NCBI GenBank assembly: GCA_902363835.1
Contig: CABJBM010000017.1
Span: 89,108-153,107, forward strand
Reading direction: 5' to 3'
From: Lachnospiraceae bacterium
Lineage (GTDB): Bacteria; Bacillota; Clostridia; Lachnospirales; Lachnospiraceae
Length of the DNA: 64,000 bases
A program made the translations under genes and the position numbers. Within the stretch, counting starts at the first letter, position 1. Each line of letters opens with the position of its first letter. The notes under the pieces are model-generated. The model worked only from the letters and a program-made list of their open reading frames with translations. It was not told the DNA's origin and searched no databases. This document shows positions 1-7,584 of this stretch, one piece after another.

Positions 1-763
1 CTATTTTATAACAGGATTTGGCGATCCAGCGCATTGCGGCACCTCTCTCATCATTCCATACGGCAGCCGGCAAAGCAAGATATTCCTTAAGTGTCTCAAT
101 ACTTTTCCTCCACTGGCTCTTATACATATATTCTCTGCCAAGATAATACCGCATCCTTTCATCTTCCGGGGCCTCTGCTACAGCAAGTTCCAGAAGGGGA
201 AGATAAGAACCACGGGACTTTTCACGGTCAGGATAATGGTTGAGTACCATGCCTTCGATATATATGGTTTCAAGGGGCAATTTCCCTGTGTATTGGAGAA
301 ATTCATGAACAGGGCATTTCCAGGAAAATCCCTCACGGCTATGCACCTTAAAATAATAAAATTGAATATCAGGAGTTCCATCTTCCTTAAGGCTCCAGTT
401 ATAAAGGTATCTTCCCATTTTTGCAGTTGGTATGGGTTTGGCCTGCTTATGGTTAAGCCATGTTTCTTCCAGCCTGTTACGCCACCCTGGCTCAAATAAT
501 TCATCCAGATCCGTACAGACGCAGATGTCTACATCCCCGGGAACATGATCCAGCGAAATATTCCGTGCCACATCAAACCGCCACGGCTTTACTATGTCCA
601 CGTACACAACTGCTCCACGTTCTCTCAGCTTTTCAACGGTTCCATCCTCAGAACCTGTATCCGTAACAACAATCAAATCAGCCTCACTCATGGAGTCCAT
701 CCACTTATCTACAAATTGAACCTCATTTTTGCAGATGGCATAAACACAAATTTTTAATTTCAT
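1..763 (-). CDS. TPR-containing family 2 glycosyltransferase, C-terminus outside the window
   Basis: Partial gene; reading on the minus strand from the ATG at 763 it stays open for 254 codons to the window edge. The protein opens MKLKICVYAICKNEVQFVDK, followed by the family 2 glycosyltransferase pattern VTDTGSEDGT (nucleotide-sugar binding) and a DLDE acidic motif in the DxD position that normally holds the metal. Later residues (YYLGREYMYKS, WNDERGAAMRWIAKSCY) are TPR-like helices. It is a close paralogue of the upstream gene and overlaps its stop codon by four bases (ATGA), so the pair is translationally coupled. Acceptor sugar is unknown; glycan or surface-protein glycosylation is likely for this family. 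Confidence 0.8.
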   Translation of the reverse strand, partial: MKLKICVYAICKNEVQFVDKWMDSMSEADLIVVTDTGSEDGTVEKLRERGAVVYVDIVKPWRFDVARNISLDHVPGDVDICVCTDLDELFEPGWRNRLEETWLNHKQAKPIPTAKMGRYLYNWSLKEDGTPDIQFYYFKVHSREGFSWKCPVHEFLQYTGKLPLETIYIEGMVLNHYPDREKSRGSYLPLLELAVAEAPEDERMRYYLGREYMYKSQWRKSIETLKEYLALPAAVWNDERGAAMRWIAKSCYKI

Positions 764-1872
764 GAGGAACCCTCCGCTTTTTCCTGTTTTTTAATCCGGT
801 CCTCAACCAGAAAGAGATTATTTTGCAGCCTCTTGTTATCAGGGGCCATGCTCAGGGCCTTCCTGGCATAATCCCTGGCCGTTTCATACATACCCATATT
901 ATAAGCACTGATGGAAGCGTAATCATATAAGGCATATCCCCAGCTCTCCGGTTCCACCAGATAACTCCCTGTATTTTCCGCGATGGCTAACCCCTTTTCA
1001 GCCATAGCATAGGACAGGGGCCAGTTCTTTTCCTTATAACCCAGTTTTACCAGCGCAAGATATGGTTCCCGTACATCCGGGCATTCTCCCAGAGCCCTAA
1101 AGAGCCATGACCTGGCCTCTTTTAAATTCCCTTTTTCTTCATAGCATTGAGCAATAAAGCGCATGGATGCGCTGCGCTCCTCATTCCATTTAGCTGTTGA
1201 AAGAGAAAGATGTCTTTTTAACGTTTCAATTCCCTTGTCATAATTTTTGTAAAACACATACTCTCGTCCAAGCCAGAACGTAGCTCTGTCATCAAGGGGA
1301 TTCTCCTGAACTGATAATTCCAAAAGGGGAAGGTATTGGCTTCTTGGTTTTGATAAATCAGGATAATGATTGAGGACCAGTCCTTTGATCCAGGTGATAC
1401 TTTCAAAATTGGGTCCGTTGTATTCCAGAATCTCATGAACCGGATGTTTCCAGTGATAGCCATGGCGGCTGTGGATTTTTTCCATGGGATACTGTTTTCT
1501 TGGTGTGCCGTCAGGATTACAGGCAAATGTAAATAAGTACCGCGCACGGGTCTGTTCCGGTCTCCACTGGTCTTCCAGCTTTTGCCGCCATCCAGTCTCA
1601 AAGACCTCGTCTAAGTCGTTTGAAACACAAATATCCGCATCCTCGGGGACATGATTTAATGCCACATTGCGGGCCGTATCAAACCTCCACGGCGATATGG
1701 TCTCTTCATAAACGATGGCGCCTCTTTCCCGAAGCCTTTCAACCGTGTGATCCGTTGAGCCTGTATCTGTTACAATGACGGCATCGGCTTCGGATACGGC
1801 ATCCATCCAGCGGTCTACAAACTGCTCTTCATTTTTACTGATTGCATATACGCAAATTTTATATTGGTTCAC
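760..1872 (-). CDS. TPR-containing family 2 glycosyltransferase
   Basis: About 371 residues. The N-terminal half is a GT-A fold glycosyltransferase (KICVYAISKNEEQF, VTDTGSTDHTVE, NDLDEVFETGWR as the acidic metal motif near residue 90). The C-terminal half contains tetratricopeptide-like helices (GREYVFYKNYDKGIETLKRH and YARKALSMAPDNKRLQNN). No membrane segment, so probably cytoplasmic. I place the start at the GTG at 1872 because the AAGGAG sits nine bases upstream of it and only three bases from the GTG at 1878. The next gene is a tandem paralogue. Enzyme class is clear; donor and acceptor are not. Confidence 0.8.
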   Translation of the reverse strand: MNQYKICVYAISKNEEQFVDRWMDAVSEADAVIVTDTGSTDHTVERLRERGAIVYEETISPWRFDTARNVALNHVPEDADICVSNDLDEVFETGWRQKLEDQWRPEQTRARYLFTFACNPDGTPRKQYPMEKIHSRHGYHWKHPVHEILEYNGPNFESITWIKGLVLNHYPDLSKPRSQYLPLLELSVQENPLDDRATFWLGREYVFYKNYDKGIETLKRHLSLSTAKWNEERSASMRFIAQCYEEKGNLKEARSWLFRALGECPDVREPYLALVKLGYKEKNWPLSYAMAEKGLAIAENTGSYLVEPESWGYALYDYASISAYNMGMYETARDYARKALSMAPDNKRLQNNLFLVEDRIKKQEKAEGSS

Positions 1873-2144
1873 TTCCACCGACTCCTTTAAGCATTCTTAT
1901 TGGCCTTATTTTACTCTACTGATTCAATATATGCATCTTGCAGCTTATCTTGTGAAGAAACAACTTTCATTCTAAAACCAAAAGAAGGCTCATAAATACT
2001 GATTGCCGGGGAGAATTCCTAATCTTAGTATAACGGCACATATATCTTTCATTTTTGGCCGTGGTTTCCATACATTCTGGGAAACCCATGACTTTGTCAA
2101 CACCTGGAACTTGGCCTGGAGCTGTATAAGACTTGTATAAGCCT

Positions 2145-2411
2145 TTATTTATCTTCCAGCAAAATTAAGCAAAAAACAACATACCCATTGTCAGGACAGG
2201 CTAAATTCCTTTTGGATTTCGGGTTATCTTCAAAATGGAACCTGGCCCCATTATGTAAAGCAACTTGAATAGGGAACAAAGCCATATATGCTCTCCCGCA
2301 GAAAGGAGCCGTAGGCGTATTCATTCCCTCACAATGGAATACATCTCCGACCTTATACCCGCACGAACAGTAACCGGAAACTTTTTCAACCATATATTCA
2401 AAGCGTTTCAT
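2145..2411 (-). CDS. Small cysteine-rich protein, TIGR04076-like
   Basis: 88 residues with spaced cysteines (CSCGYKVGDVFHCEG, PFCGRA, ACPDNG) and the order 'vGDvF ... tP..fC.rA ... L..GarF ... CPD....V.F.i', which matches my memory of the TIGR04076 family of small anaerobe proteins of unknown function. Cys-rich layout suggests a metal site, but this is inference. It starts 14 bases inside the end of the preceding ABM-like gene with only a weak ribosome binding site, so it is probably co-translated with it. Confidence 0.5.
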   Translation of the reverse strand: MKRFEYMVEKVSGYCSCGYKVGDVFHCEGMNTPTAPFCGRAYMALFPIQVALHNGARFHFEDNPKSKRNLACPDNGYVVFCLILLEDK

Positions 2412-2724
2412 AATTCTGTTTCCATAATTTTATCTGTGGTGCTATTGTCATTTTTACGCTTTCAGGATCGAGAGACTTGACAAAAGCTTCTGCGGCTCTG
2501 TCTTTGAACATCTTTTCAGAAGCAATCTTTAATTGCTCCAGTGATTCCCAATGCTGAATCATTATCCATAGATTGTTTTCTTCATCATAGAGCAATTCCG
2601 TATCAATGAACCCCGGCTGCTTAGAGTGAAAATTCTTTTCCAGGCCATCTGCAATGAAAATGAATTCTTTCTTTGTGATACCATCTGCTGATTTAAGGAT
2701 TACCAGTTCTGTTGTAATGCACAT
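2398..2724 (-). CDS. Antibiotic biosynthesis monooxygenase (ABM)-like small protein
   Basis: 108 residues from the ATG at 2724, which has a perfect AGGAGGT six bases upstream; a longer open frame to 2796 lacks such a site. The sequence has the dimeric alpha-beta barrel pattern of ABM/YgiN-like proteins: an opening strand ITTELVILKS, a helix over FIFIADGLEKNFHSKQPG, then FIDTELLYDEENNLWIMIQHWESLEQL (the conserved 'w..w.s.e.l' portion). Family members are quinol or flavin-linked monooxygenases or haem-degrading enzymes; the catalytic role here cannot be read. Followed by the overlapping TIGR04076-like gene. Confidence 0.6.
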   Translation of the reverse strand: MCITTELVILKSADGITKKEFIFIADGLEKNFHSKQPGFIDTELLYDEENNLWIMIQHWESLEQLKIASEKMFKDRAAEAFVKSLDPESVKMTIAPQIKLWKQNYETL

Positions 2725-2792
2725 AAAAATACCTCCTGTTTTTTTACAAGTATAGTAGAAAAAAAGCAGGGGGTATTGAACAAAAGGGACAC

Positions 2793-3263
2793 TCAACGAT
2801 AATTATATTTTGTATTTTCTTTTACTGTGATTTTTTCCTGCTGAAAAGTACAGGGGGATGATCCCGAAAATTTACGAAATTCTCTTATGAAATGTGCCTG
2901 ATCTGCAAAGTCATTATCATATGCTATCCCGGATAATTGCTGTGACCTTTGGTAAACCAGTTGATTTCCGGCCCTTTGAAAACGTCTTATAGATTGCAGG
3001 ATTTTTGGTGCGTACCCTGTAAAATAAAGAACATTACGCATAAGGGTTTTTGTGCTTATCCCGTGCTCCAAACAAAATGATTGTATAGTGGAATCATTGT
3101 CCATTTCTAAAAATTCCCGTATTAGATTCGCCTTTTTTTCGTAATCATCTGTTATTTGAAATTCCAGATACAGGGCCTTTTCGATACTTTCTATTATATC
3201 TTCCATAGCAGTCTGATTGGAAACTGCAAGCTCCAGTTTCTTTGCCAAAGGGATTGCAGACAA
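2793..3263 (-). pseudogene. AraC-family regulator, truncated remnant
   Basis: About 156 codons, the C-terminal half of an AraC/XylS regulator. Residues 60-145 contain two helix-turn-helix segments: FCLEHGISTKTLMRNVLYFTG and then IAYDNDFADQAHFIREFRKF, the usual signature region for DNA binding. The N-terminal sensor domain is missing. The open frame can only start at a TTG (3263) without a good ribosome binding site, and two in-frame stops lie just upstream (TAA and TAG around 3266-3275), while neighbouring frames carry possible remnants. I read it as a regulator that lost its N-terminus by frameshift or deletion; a short functional DNA-binding protein is the alternative. Confidence 0.55.
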
Positions 3264-3329
3264 ACACTATTCTTATGGAGTAAAATCCGCAGAATTCCCC
3301 TAATCTGATGCAGCGGCATAAATCGGAAT

Positions 3330-3926
3330 CTACACACCGCTTTCAATGAAGTGAACCTTTGAATTATTCCAGTATTTTTTATAAATCCGTTCATTCTCTC
3401 CATCAAAGTTCAGCTGATACATTCGGAATGTAACCAGTATATCTTTAGGCTGCCATTGTTCTTCGTAAGAATATTGATAACTCATGCCCAATTGTTTCAT
3501 CACCTGGCCGCTGCGGGGATTTTTAACATCATGGGTGGCGGTAATATAAAGGAAACCGTCGTTTTTCAGCTGTTCAACAACAGCTTTGCCTGCCTCTCTT
3601 GTAATCCCTTTGTGCCAAAACTCTTTACGCAGTCCATATCCCAAGTCATGGCTGTCCTCCATACTTACATGAACATATCCAATGGGTACATTATCACTTT
3701 TTAAACAAACAGCATATTTATATCCGCTTGGATTCCTGTATGATTCAAGATATTTTTTCTCAAAAAATAGTTTTGCTTCCTCTAATGATTTCAAAGGAAA
3801 CCAGGGCAAATAGGTATTTACATCTTCATCTTTGTAAATAGCAAACATGGCTTCCATATCATCTTTATTAAATCTTCTTAATATCAGTCGCTCCGTTTCC
3901 AGCGCAGGCGTATTTGTTAATTCCAT
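3330..3926 (-). CDS. GNAT acetyltransferase, RimJ/RimL-like
   Basis: 198 residues starting MELTNTPALETERLILRRFN at 3926, where a GGGAG lies upstream; the open frame extends further but without a better site. The opening ETERLILR is typical of the RimJ/RimL type of N-acetyltransferase, and YGLRKEFWHKGITREAGKAV is motif A that binds acetyl-CoA, followed by ATHDVKNPRSGQVMKQLGM (motif B). These enzymes acetylate protein N-termini, small amines or antibiotics; the substrate is not evident. Its stop lies just upstream of the broken AraC gene on the same strand. Confidence 0.8.
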   Translation of the reverse strand: MELTNTPALETERLILRRFNKDDMEAMFAIYKDEDVNTYLPWFPLKSLEEAKLFFEKKYLESYRNPSGYKYAVCLKSDNVPIGYVHVSMEDSHDLGYGLRKEFWHKGITREAGKAVVEQLKNDGFLYITATHDVKNPRSGQVMKQLGMSYQYSYEEQWQPKDILVTFRMYQLNFDGENERIYKKYWNNSKVHFIESGV

Positions 3927-4194
3927 ATCTTTATCTCCCTCTTCAACTTCTGATCTGGTCATCTGGATCATTTAGCGGGACCAGTTTCCCATTCCATCTC
4001 ATTACAGATTACAGAAGCAATTCCTTGATTATCATAATCCTTATGGATAAACAAGCTTTATATGTTCACAACCCCCGATTCATTTCATTATTACAAAAAT
4101 AAAGTTAAAAATAGAGAGCTGAATATTTATAACCAATCTGTAATTCTGTACCTGAAAAATCAACTTCCTGATTTCATTTCTCTAACAAATGAAT

Positions 4195-5061
4195 TTAATC
4201 CCGCTGCGTACACATCATTTCTTCCACTGCCTGTTTCCAATATTTTTCCGGAACATTTGGCCATATACAATTTCCGGTTTCATCATCACACAATGACATT
4301 GCTCTTTTCAGCACCGTGCTGTGCGGTATATTGCCGTTACGCAACAAATTTTCAGTGACCATACACCAATATGGCGCATGGTTATGAAGTCCTGATGCAC
4401 GTATCTCTTCTATTACCCTTTCCACATCATATTCCAGGCTGACAAATTCCTCTTTCCATTGATTGTCCATTTCATGTAATATCAAAAACTGTGATTTTCT
4501 GTTACTGTTCATAGGGAGTCCAACTGCTCCTGCATTTAATACCATTTTCCCTTTATTCTCAATTTTACCTTGAATATGTGTATGGCCGCATAATATAACA
4601 GAAGAATCCAGCCCTTCCATAATGTCAAATGTTTTATCGTTGGTTGGAAACAGATTTTCATTTGTTTTGTAAGGGGAACCGTGGCATATTGTTATCTGAG
4701 GCATGTTTCCCAGGGTAATATTCTGAGATATTGGAAGCCCTTTAAAAAAATCAAGGTCTTTTTGAGACAAATGCTTATATGCATACAGCAAACAACCGGT
4801 TGTAGAATCATTATCCAGCCATAGGAACCGGTTATTTTGATAATCTATCCAATAATCTTCTTTGTTGCCCTTGATAAAATAACATTCATAATCAGCGGAC
4901 AGTGCATAAATTCTTTCCATGGTCTTTTCCGGGTAAGCCATCTCACCGATATAATCACCTAAAAAAATAAATGTTCTTATATTTTTTGATAATGCGTAAT
5001 TAATGCATGTTTCCAGTGCGATATAGTTGCTGTGAATATCTGATAAAACTGCTACAGCCAT
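4195..5061 (-). CDS. Calcineurin-like metallophosphoesterase, YfcE-like
   Basis: 288 residues with the full metallophosphoesterase motif set: VLSDIHSN at 6-13 (D and H metal ligands), FLGDYIGE around 33-40, GNKED around 65 in the position of the usual GNHE, and LCGHTHIQ near residue 155. Cytoplasmic, no signal peptide. Length and motifs fit the YfcE/MJ0936-like group of small phosphodiesterases; a C-terminal extension of about 80 residues beyond the catalytic core is not recognised. The lysine in GNK instead of GNH is a small deviation that could tune metal binding. Ribosome binding site AGGTGG upstream of the ATG. Confidence 0.75.
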   Translation of the reverse strand: MAVAVLSDIHSNYIALETCINYALSKNIRTFIFLGDYIGEMAYPEKTMERIYALSADYECYFIKGNKEDYWIDYQNNRFLWLDNDSTTGCLLYAYKHLSQKDLDFFKGLPISQNITLGNMPQITICHGSPYKTNENLFPTNDKTFDIMEGLDSSVILCGHTHIQGKIENKGKMVLNAGAVGLPMNSNRKSQFLILHEMDNQWKEEFVSLEYDVERVIEEIRASGLHNHAPYWCMVTENLLRNGNIPHSTVLKRAMSLCDDETGNCIWPNVPEKYWKQAVEEMMCTQRD

Positions 5062-5165
5062 TTTATGGTCACCACCTGTTCTTCTGTTCAGGAATTGTAT
5101 AAATGTTTCATTAACTTTTCAAGTTTACTAAGTCTTCCTGGTAAATTGACTTTTTTATTTAAAAG

Positions 5166-5687
5166 CTATAAATATTTACTGTACTCTCCAATTGGAAAAG
5201 GACACTCTAATCCCAATACTCTCGGCCATAAGCCTGTGTCATCAATAATAAAGCCCATGATCATTCCCATATGGCTATGTAAGTGCCTGAACTGCGCTAA
5301 AATCAAAGTGAATCTATTATATTCGCAATCCGGCGGAGTATCCAATAGCTGGTTATCCGTTAATGTTGAAAGATAGGCTTTTATTTTTCTATCAATATCA
5401 GCAAAATAACAATCTATTTCTTCCCTTGAAAGATATTTTCCTGGTCTTACCTCTAAGCTGTTCAAATCAATTTCATGTATATCAGGCTCTGCATACCCTT
5501 TATCTTTTGGATTGATAAACCATAGATCCAGAGAATGAAGCATATGATAAATATGTTTCCAACACGGCATTTCACAATAGGCTTTATTCCATAACTCATC
5601 CGGTACACAATCGATCACATTCTTCACTTCCCATAAAGCACGGCATGTCTGTTCTTTTATAATTTCAACTAATAAATTCTCTTCCAT
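5166..5687 (-). CDS. DinB family protein
   Basis: 173 residues from the ATG at 5687 (AGGTGATG upstream). The four-helix DinB/YfiT pattern is visible: an opening helix LVEIIKEQTCRALWEVKNVI, then WKHIYHMLHSLDLWF containing the first metal histidine region, and FRHLHSHMGMI near residue 145 with the second histidine cluster. DinB-fold proteins are metal-dependent and include thiol transferases; many members have no known reaction. It lies in a run of small accessory genes on the same strand with no clear operon partner. Confidence 0.7.
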   Translation of the reverse strand: MEENLLVEIIKEQTCRALWEVKNVIDCVPDELWNKAYCEMPCWKHIYHMLHSLDLWFINPKDKGYAEPDIHEIDLNSLEVRPGKYLSREEIDCYFADIDRKIKAYLSTLTDNQLLDTPPDCEYNRFTLILAQFRHLHSHMGMIMGFIIDDTGLWPRVLGLECPFPIGEYSKYL

Positions 5688-5746
5688 ACCCACATCACCT
5701 TTCAAGTCCAAATGAATCCGTATTATAAATATAATGGAAACCTATT

Positions 5747-6205
5747 TTAATTTCTCAGCTTCTTCATTACATGGTAACACAGATAATGGCCATTTTCCGT
5801 TTTTATGCTATGATATTCCATGGGAACATACCCTCTGTGAACATACATTCCGTAGGCAGGCAAGGAGGCGTCTAACAGAATCTGGGAGTGGTTGCAGAAA
5901 ACGATTCTTTCCAGTTCATCCATCATGGCAGTGCCGTATCCTTTGCCCTGATATTGGGGCAATACAAACAATCTGCTTATTTCGTTTCCATTTATGCTTC
6001 CAGTTCCCATGATTTTGTCGTCATCCCGAATCAGATACACCGCCTCAGCAATGACAGCCTTTTTTATCTCTTCATCAGAATGATGGCAAAGAAAAAAGTC
6101 AACGGCCCCTTTTGGATAATAATCAGGGTACACCGTTTCAATCGTAGTTTTTACTATAAATCTCACTGCATGAAAATGGTCATTGGAGGCTTTTATCAGC
6201 TTCAT
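5747..6205 (-). CDS. GNAT acetyltransferase
   Basis: 152 residues, a single GNAT domain. Acetyl-CoA motif A is RLFVLPQYQGKGYGTAMMDE near residues 88-107, preceded by a strand that carries IMGTGSINGNEI. The ending ...YGMYVHRGYVPMEYHSI is the usual 'Y.k.GF' motif B region. Start at 6205 has GGAG six bases upstream. Substrate unknown. Confidence 0.8.
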   Translation of the reverse strand: MKLIKASNDHFHAVRFIVKTTIETVYPDYYPKGAVDFFLCHHSDEEIKKAVIAEAVYLIRDDDKIMGTGSINGNEISRLFVLPQYQGKGYGTAMMDELERIVFCNHSQILLDASLPAYGMYVHRGYVPMEYHSIKTENGHYLCYHVMKKLRN

Positions 6206-6307
6206 TGGAGACTCCTGATATAAATAAGTTTGTAGTTTCAGGTTCTGACTTTGGGTTTTACCCGTAAACGGATCTGCAAATTGAATTTTTAAGAATCTTG
6301 GGTATTT

Positions 6308-6838
6308 TTATAATGAAAATATGGATTTAACATCTCTCCATAATCTTTTAGAAATAATATTGATGATCAATTCTTCTACCGCTGAAATGCTTGCAATAAA
6401 ACAAACCAAAATGATTGTTGTGTATAATCCCAACCAAATATAGAGAAATGGAAAACAAAACAAAGTGATCCCCGCCGCCTTATTCCCATACGTATGCAAA
6501 AAGGCCAGCTGCCTGTATCGTATAAAGCCAACCCCTAAGGATGCCAGGCGAATGGCGGCAATTATAATGATCCAGCATATGCCCCATAAAGGCAACTGAA
6601 GGCCGGGAATAAATATAAACAGCAAGGCTGCAATCATAAATACATCTGCAATGCTGTCCAGAACCTGCCCCTTTTTGCTTACCACCTTCATCTTCCGGGC
6701 AATCATTCCGTCTAAAACATCACTGATGCCGCATAAAAAATATATAATCAGAAATTGTCCTGAAAATGGTTTTATAACCAATAAAACCGCTGTTCCTAAC
6801 ATTCTTGTTATGGTAATCAAATTGGGAATGTTCTTCAT
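6308..6838 (-). CDS. CDP-alcohol phosphatidyltransferase
   Basis: 176 residues, integral membrane. The complete CDP-alcohol signature DGx2ARx8Gx3Dx3D is present (DGMIAR, then G, D and D of GQVLDSIAD) at about 43-65, so the catalytic metal-binding aspartates are intact. Several hydrophobic helices follow. The enzyme joins a CDP-diacylglycerol to an alcohol such as glycerol-3-phosphate, making a phospholipid head group. Start at 6838 is set by GGAGG five bases upstream. It stands alone rather than with pgsA partners, and its length fits the shorter PgsA-like or PssA-like members; the accepting alcohol cannot be decided. Confidence 0.85.
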   Translation of the reverse strand: MKNIPNLITITRMLGTAVLLVIKPFSGQFLIIYFLCGISDVLDGMIARKMKVVSKKGQVLDSIADVFMIAALLFIFIPGLQLPLWGICWIIIIAAIRLASLGVGFIRYRQLAFLHTYGNKAAGITLFCFPFLYIWLGLYTTIILVCFIASISAVEELIINIISKRLWRDVKSIFSL

Positions 6839-6935
6839 TTGAACCTCCGGCGCTTTAATAAATATAAGATTTCCTGCCATATGAAGCCGGCATGTCACCG
6901 GCTTCTCTGACAGTCCATGGCTCTATTTTCAACCT

Positions 6936-7463
6936 TTACTCGGATTCCACGCCATATACTATTTCATAAATTTCTTTCTTATATGGCTTAAACTCCTCTT
7001 CTGTCAACGGCTTTCCATGGCTCATGACCCACAATGGAGTTGGCCTGTCCACAGGCTTTAAAGGCATCTGCTCATAGTAAAAAAAGTTGGGGTGAAATCC
7101 CAGCCTGCTGTAAAATCCTGCCCTGCTCCTGGTCATGGGATCTTTTTCTGTGATTGGTTCTATTTCCAAAAACACAGGCTTTTCCGTTTCTCTCATAACC
7201 TCCTGCACCAGCTGTTTTCCATACCCTTTTCCCCTGCAGGCTTCCGTAGTCGCCAGATGCTCCAAAAAAATGCAGGAGGGAAGATCCCAATATCCCAGAA
7301 ATGCCAGAATCTTTCCTTCCTCTTCTATCACTCGTACGCCATAACAGGGATTACCGAAAACCCTTTTCTGATCGTCTTTGGTCCGGCGCTCAATATCAGG
7401 AAATGACTCCTTATAAATCCGGTATATTTCCTCAAAACGGGTCTGCGGGTTCTTTAACAACAT
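6936..7463 (-). CDS. GNAT acetyltransferase
   Basis: 175 residues. Motif A is LEHLATTEACRGKGYGKQLV (about 67-86), and SRAGFYSRLGFHPN is motif B. The C-terminal 50 residues (FEPYKKEIYEIVYG-like helix) follow the fold core. Start supported by GGAG nine bases upstream. Third GNAT in this 5 kb stretch; the three are different from each other and not recent duplicates. Confidence 0.8.
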   Translation of the reverse strand: MLLKNPQTRFEEIYRIYKESFPDIERRTKDDQKRVFGNPCYGVRVIEEEGKILAFLGYWDLPSCIFLEHLATTEACRGKGYGKQLVQEVMRETEKPVFLEIEPITEKDPMTRSRAGFYSRLGFHPNFFYYEQMPLKPVDRPTPLWVMSHGKPLTEEEFKPYKKEIYEIVYGVESE

Positions 7464-7543
7464 AATATCAATCTCCTAATCTTTTAGCTATAATTGTTTC
7501 TGCCTTTAAGTGTATCATCTTCAGCCAAAAGAAGCAATGGAAA

Positions 7544-7571
7544 AGCCTGCTCCGTGTTACCAGAGCAGGCT
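7544..7571 (-). terminator. Intrinsic terminator after the 5'-nucleotidase gene
   Basis: Perfect 9-bp inverted repeat AGCCTGCTC / GAGCAGGCT with a 10-base loop, just after the nucleotidase stop codon at 7585. On the minus strand the stem is followed by TTTTCC; on the plus strand it is followed by a T-rich run, so it may act in both directions. Confidence 0.8.
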
Positions 7572-7584
7572 GCTTTTCCTTTTT

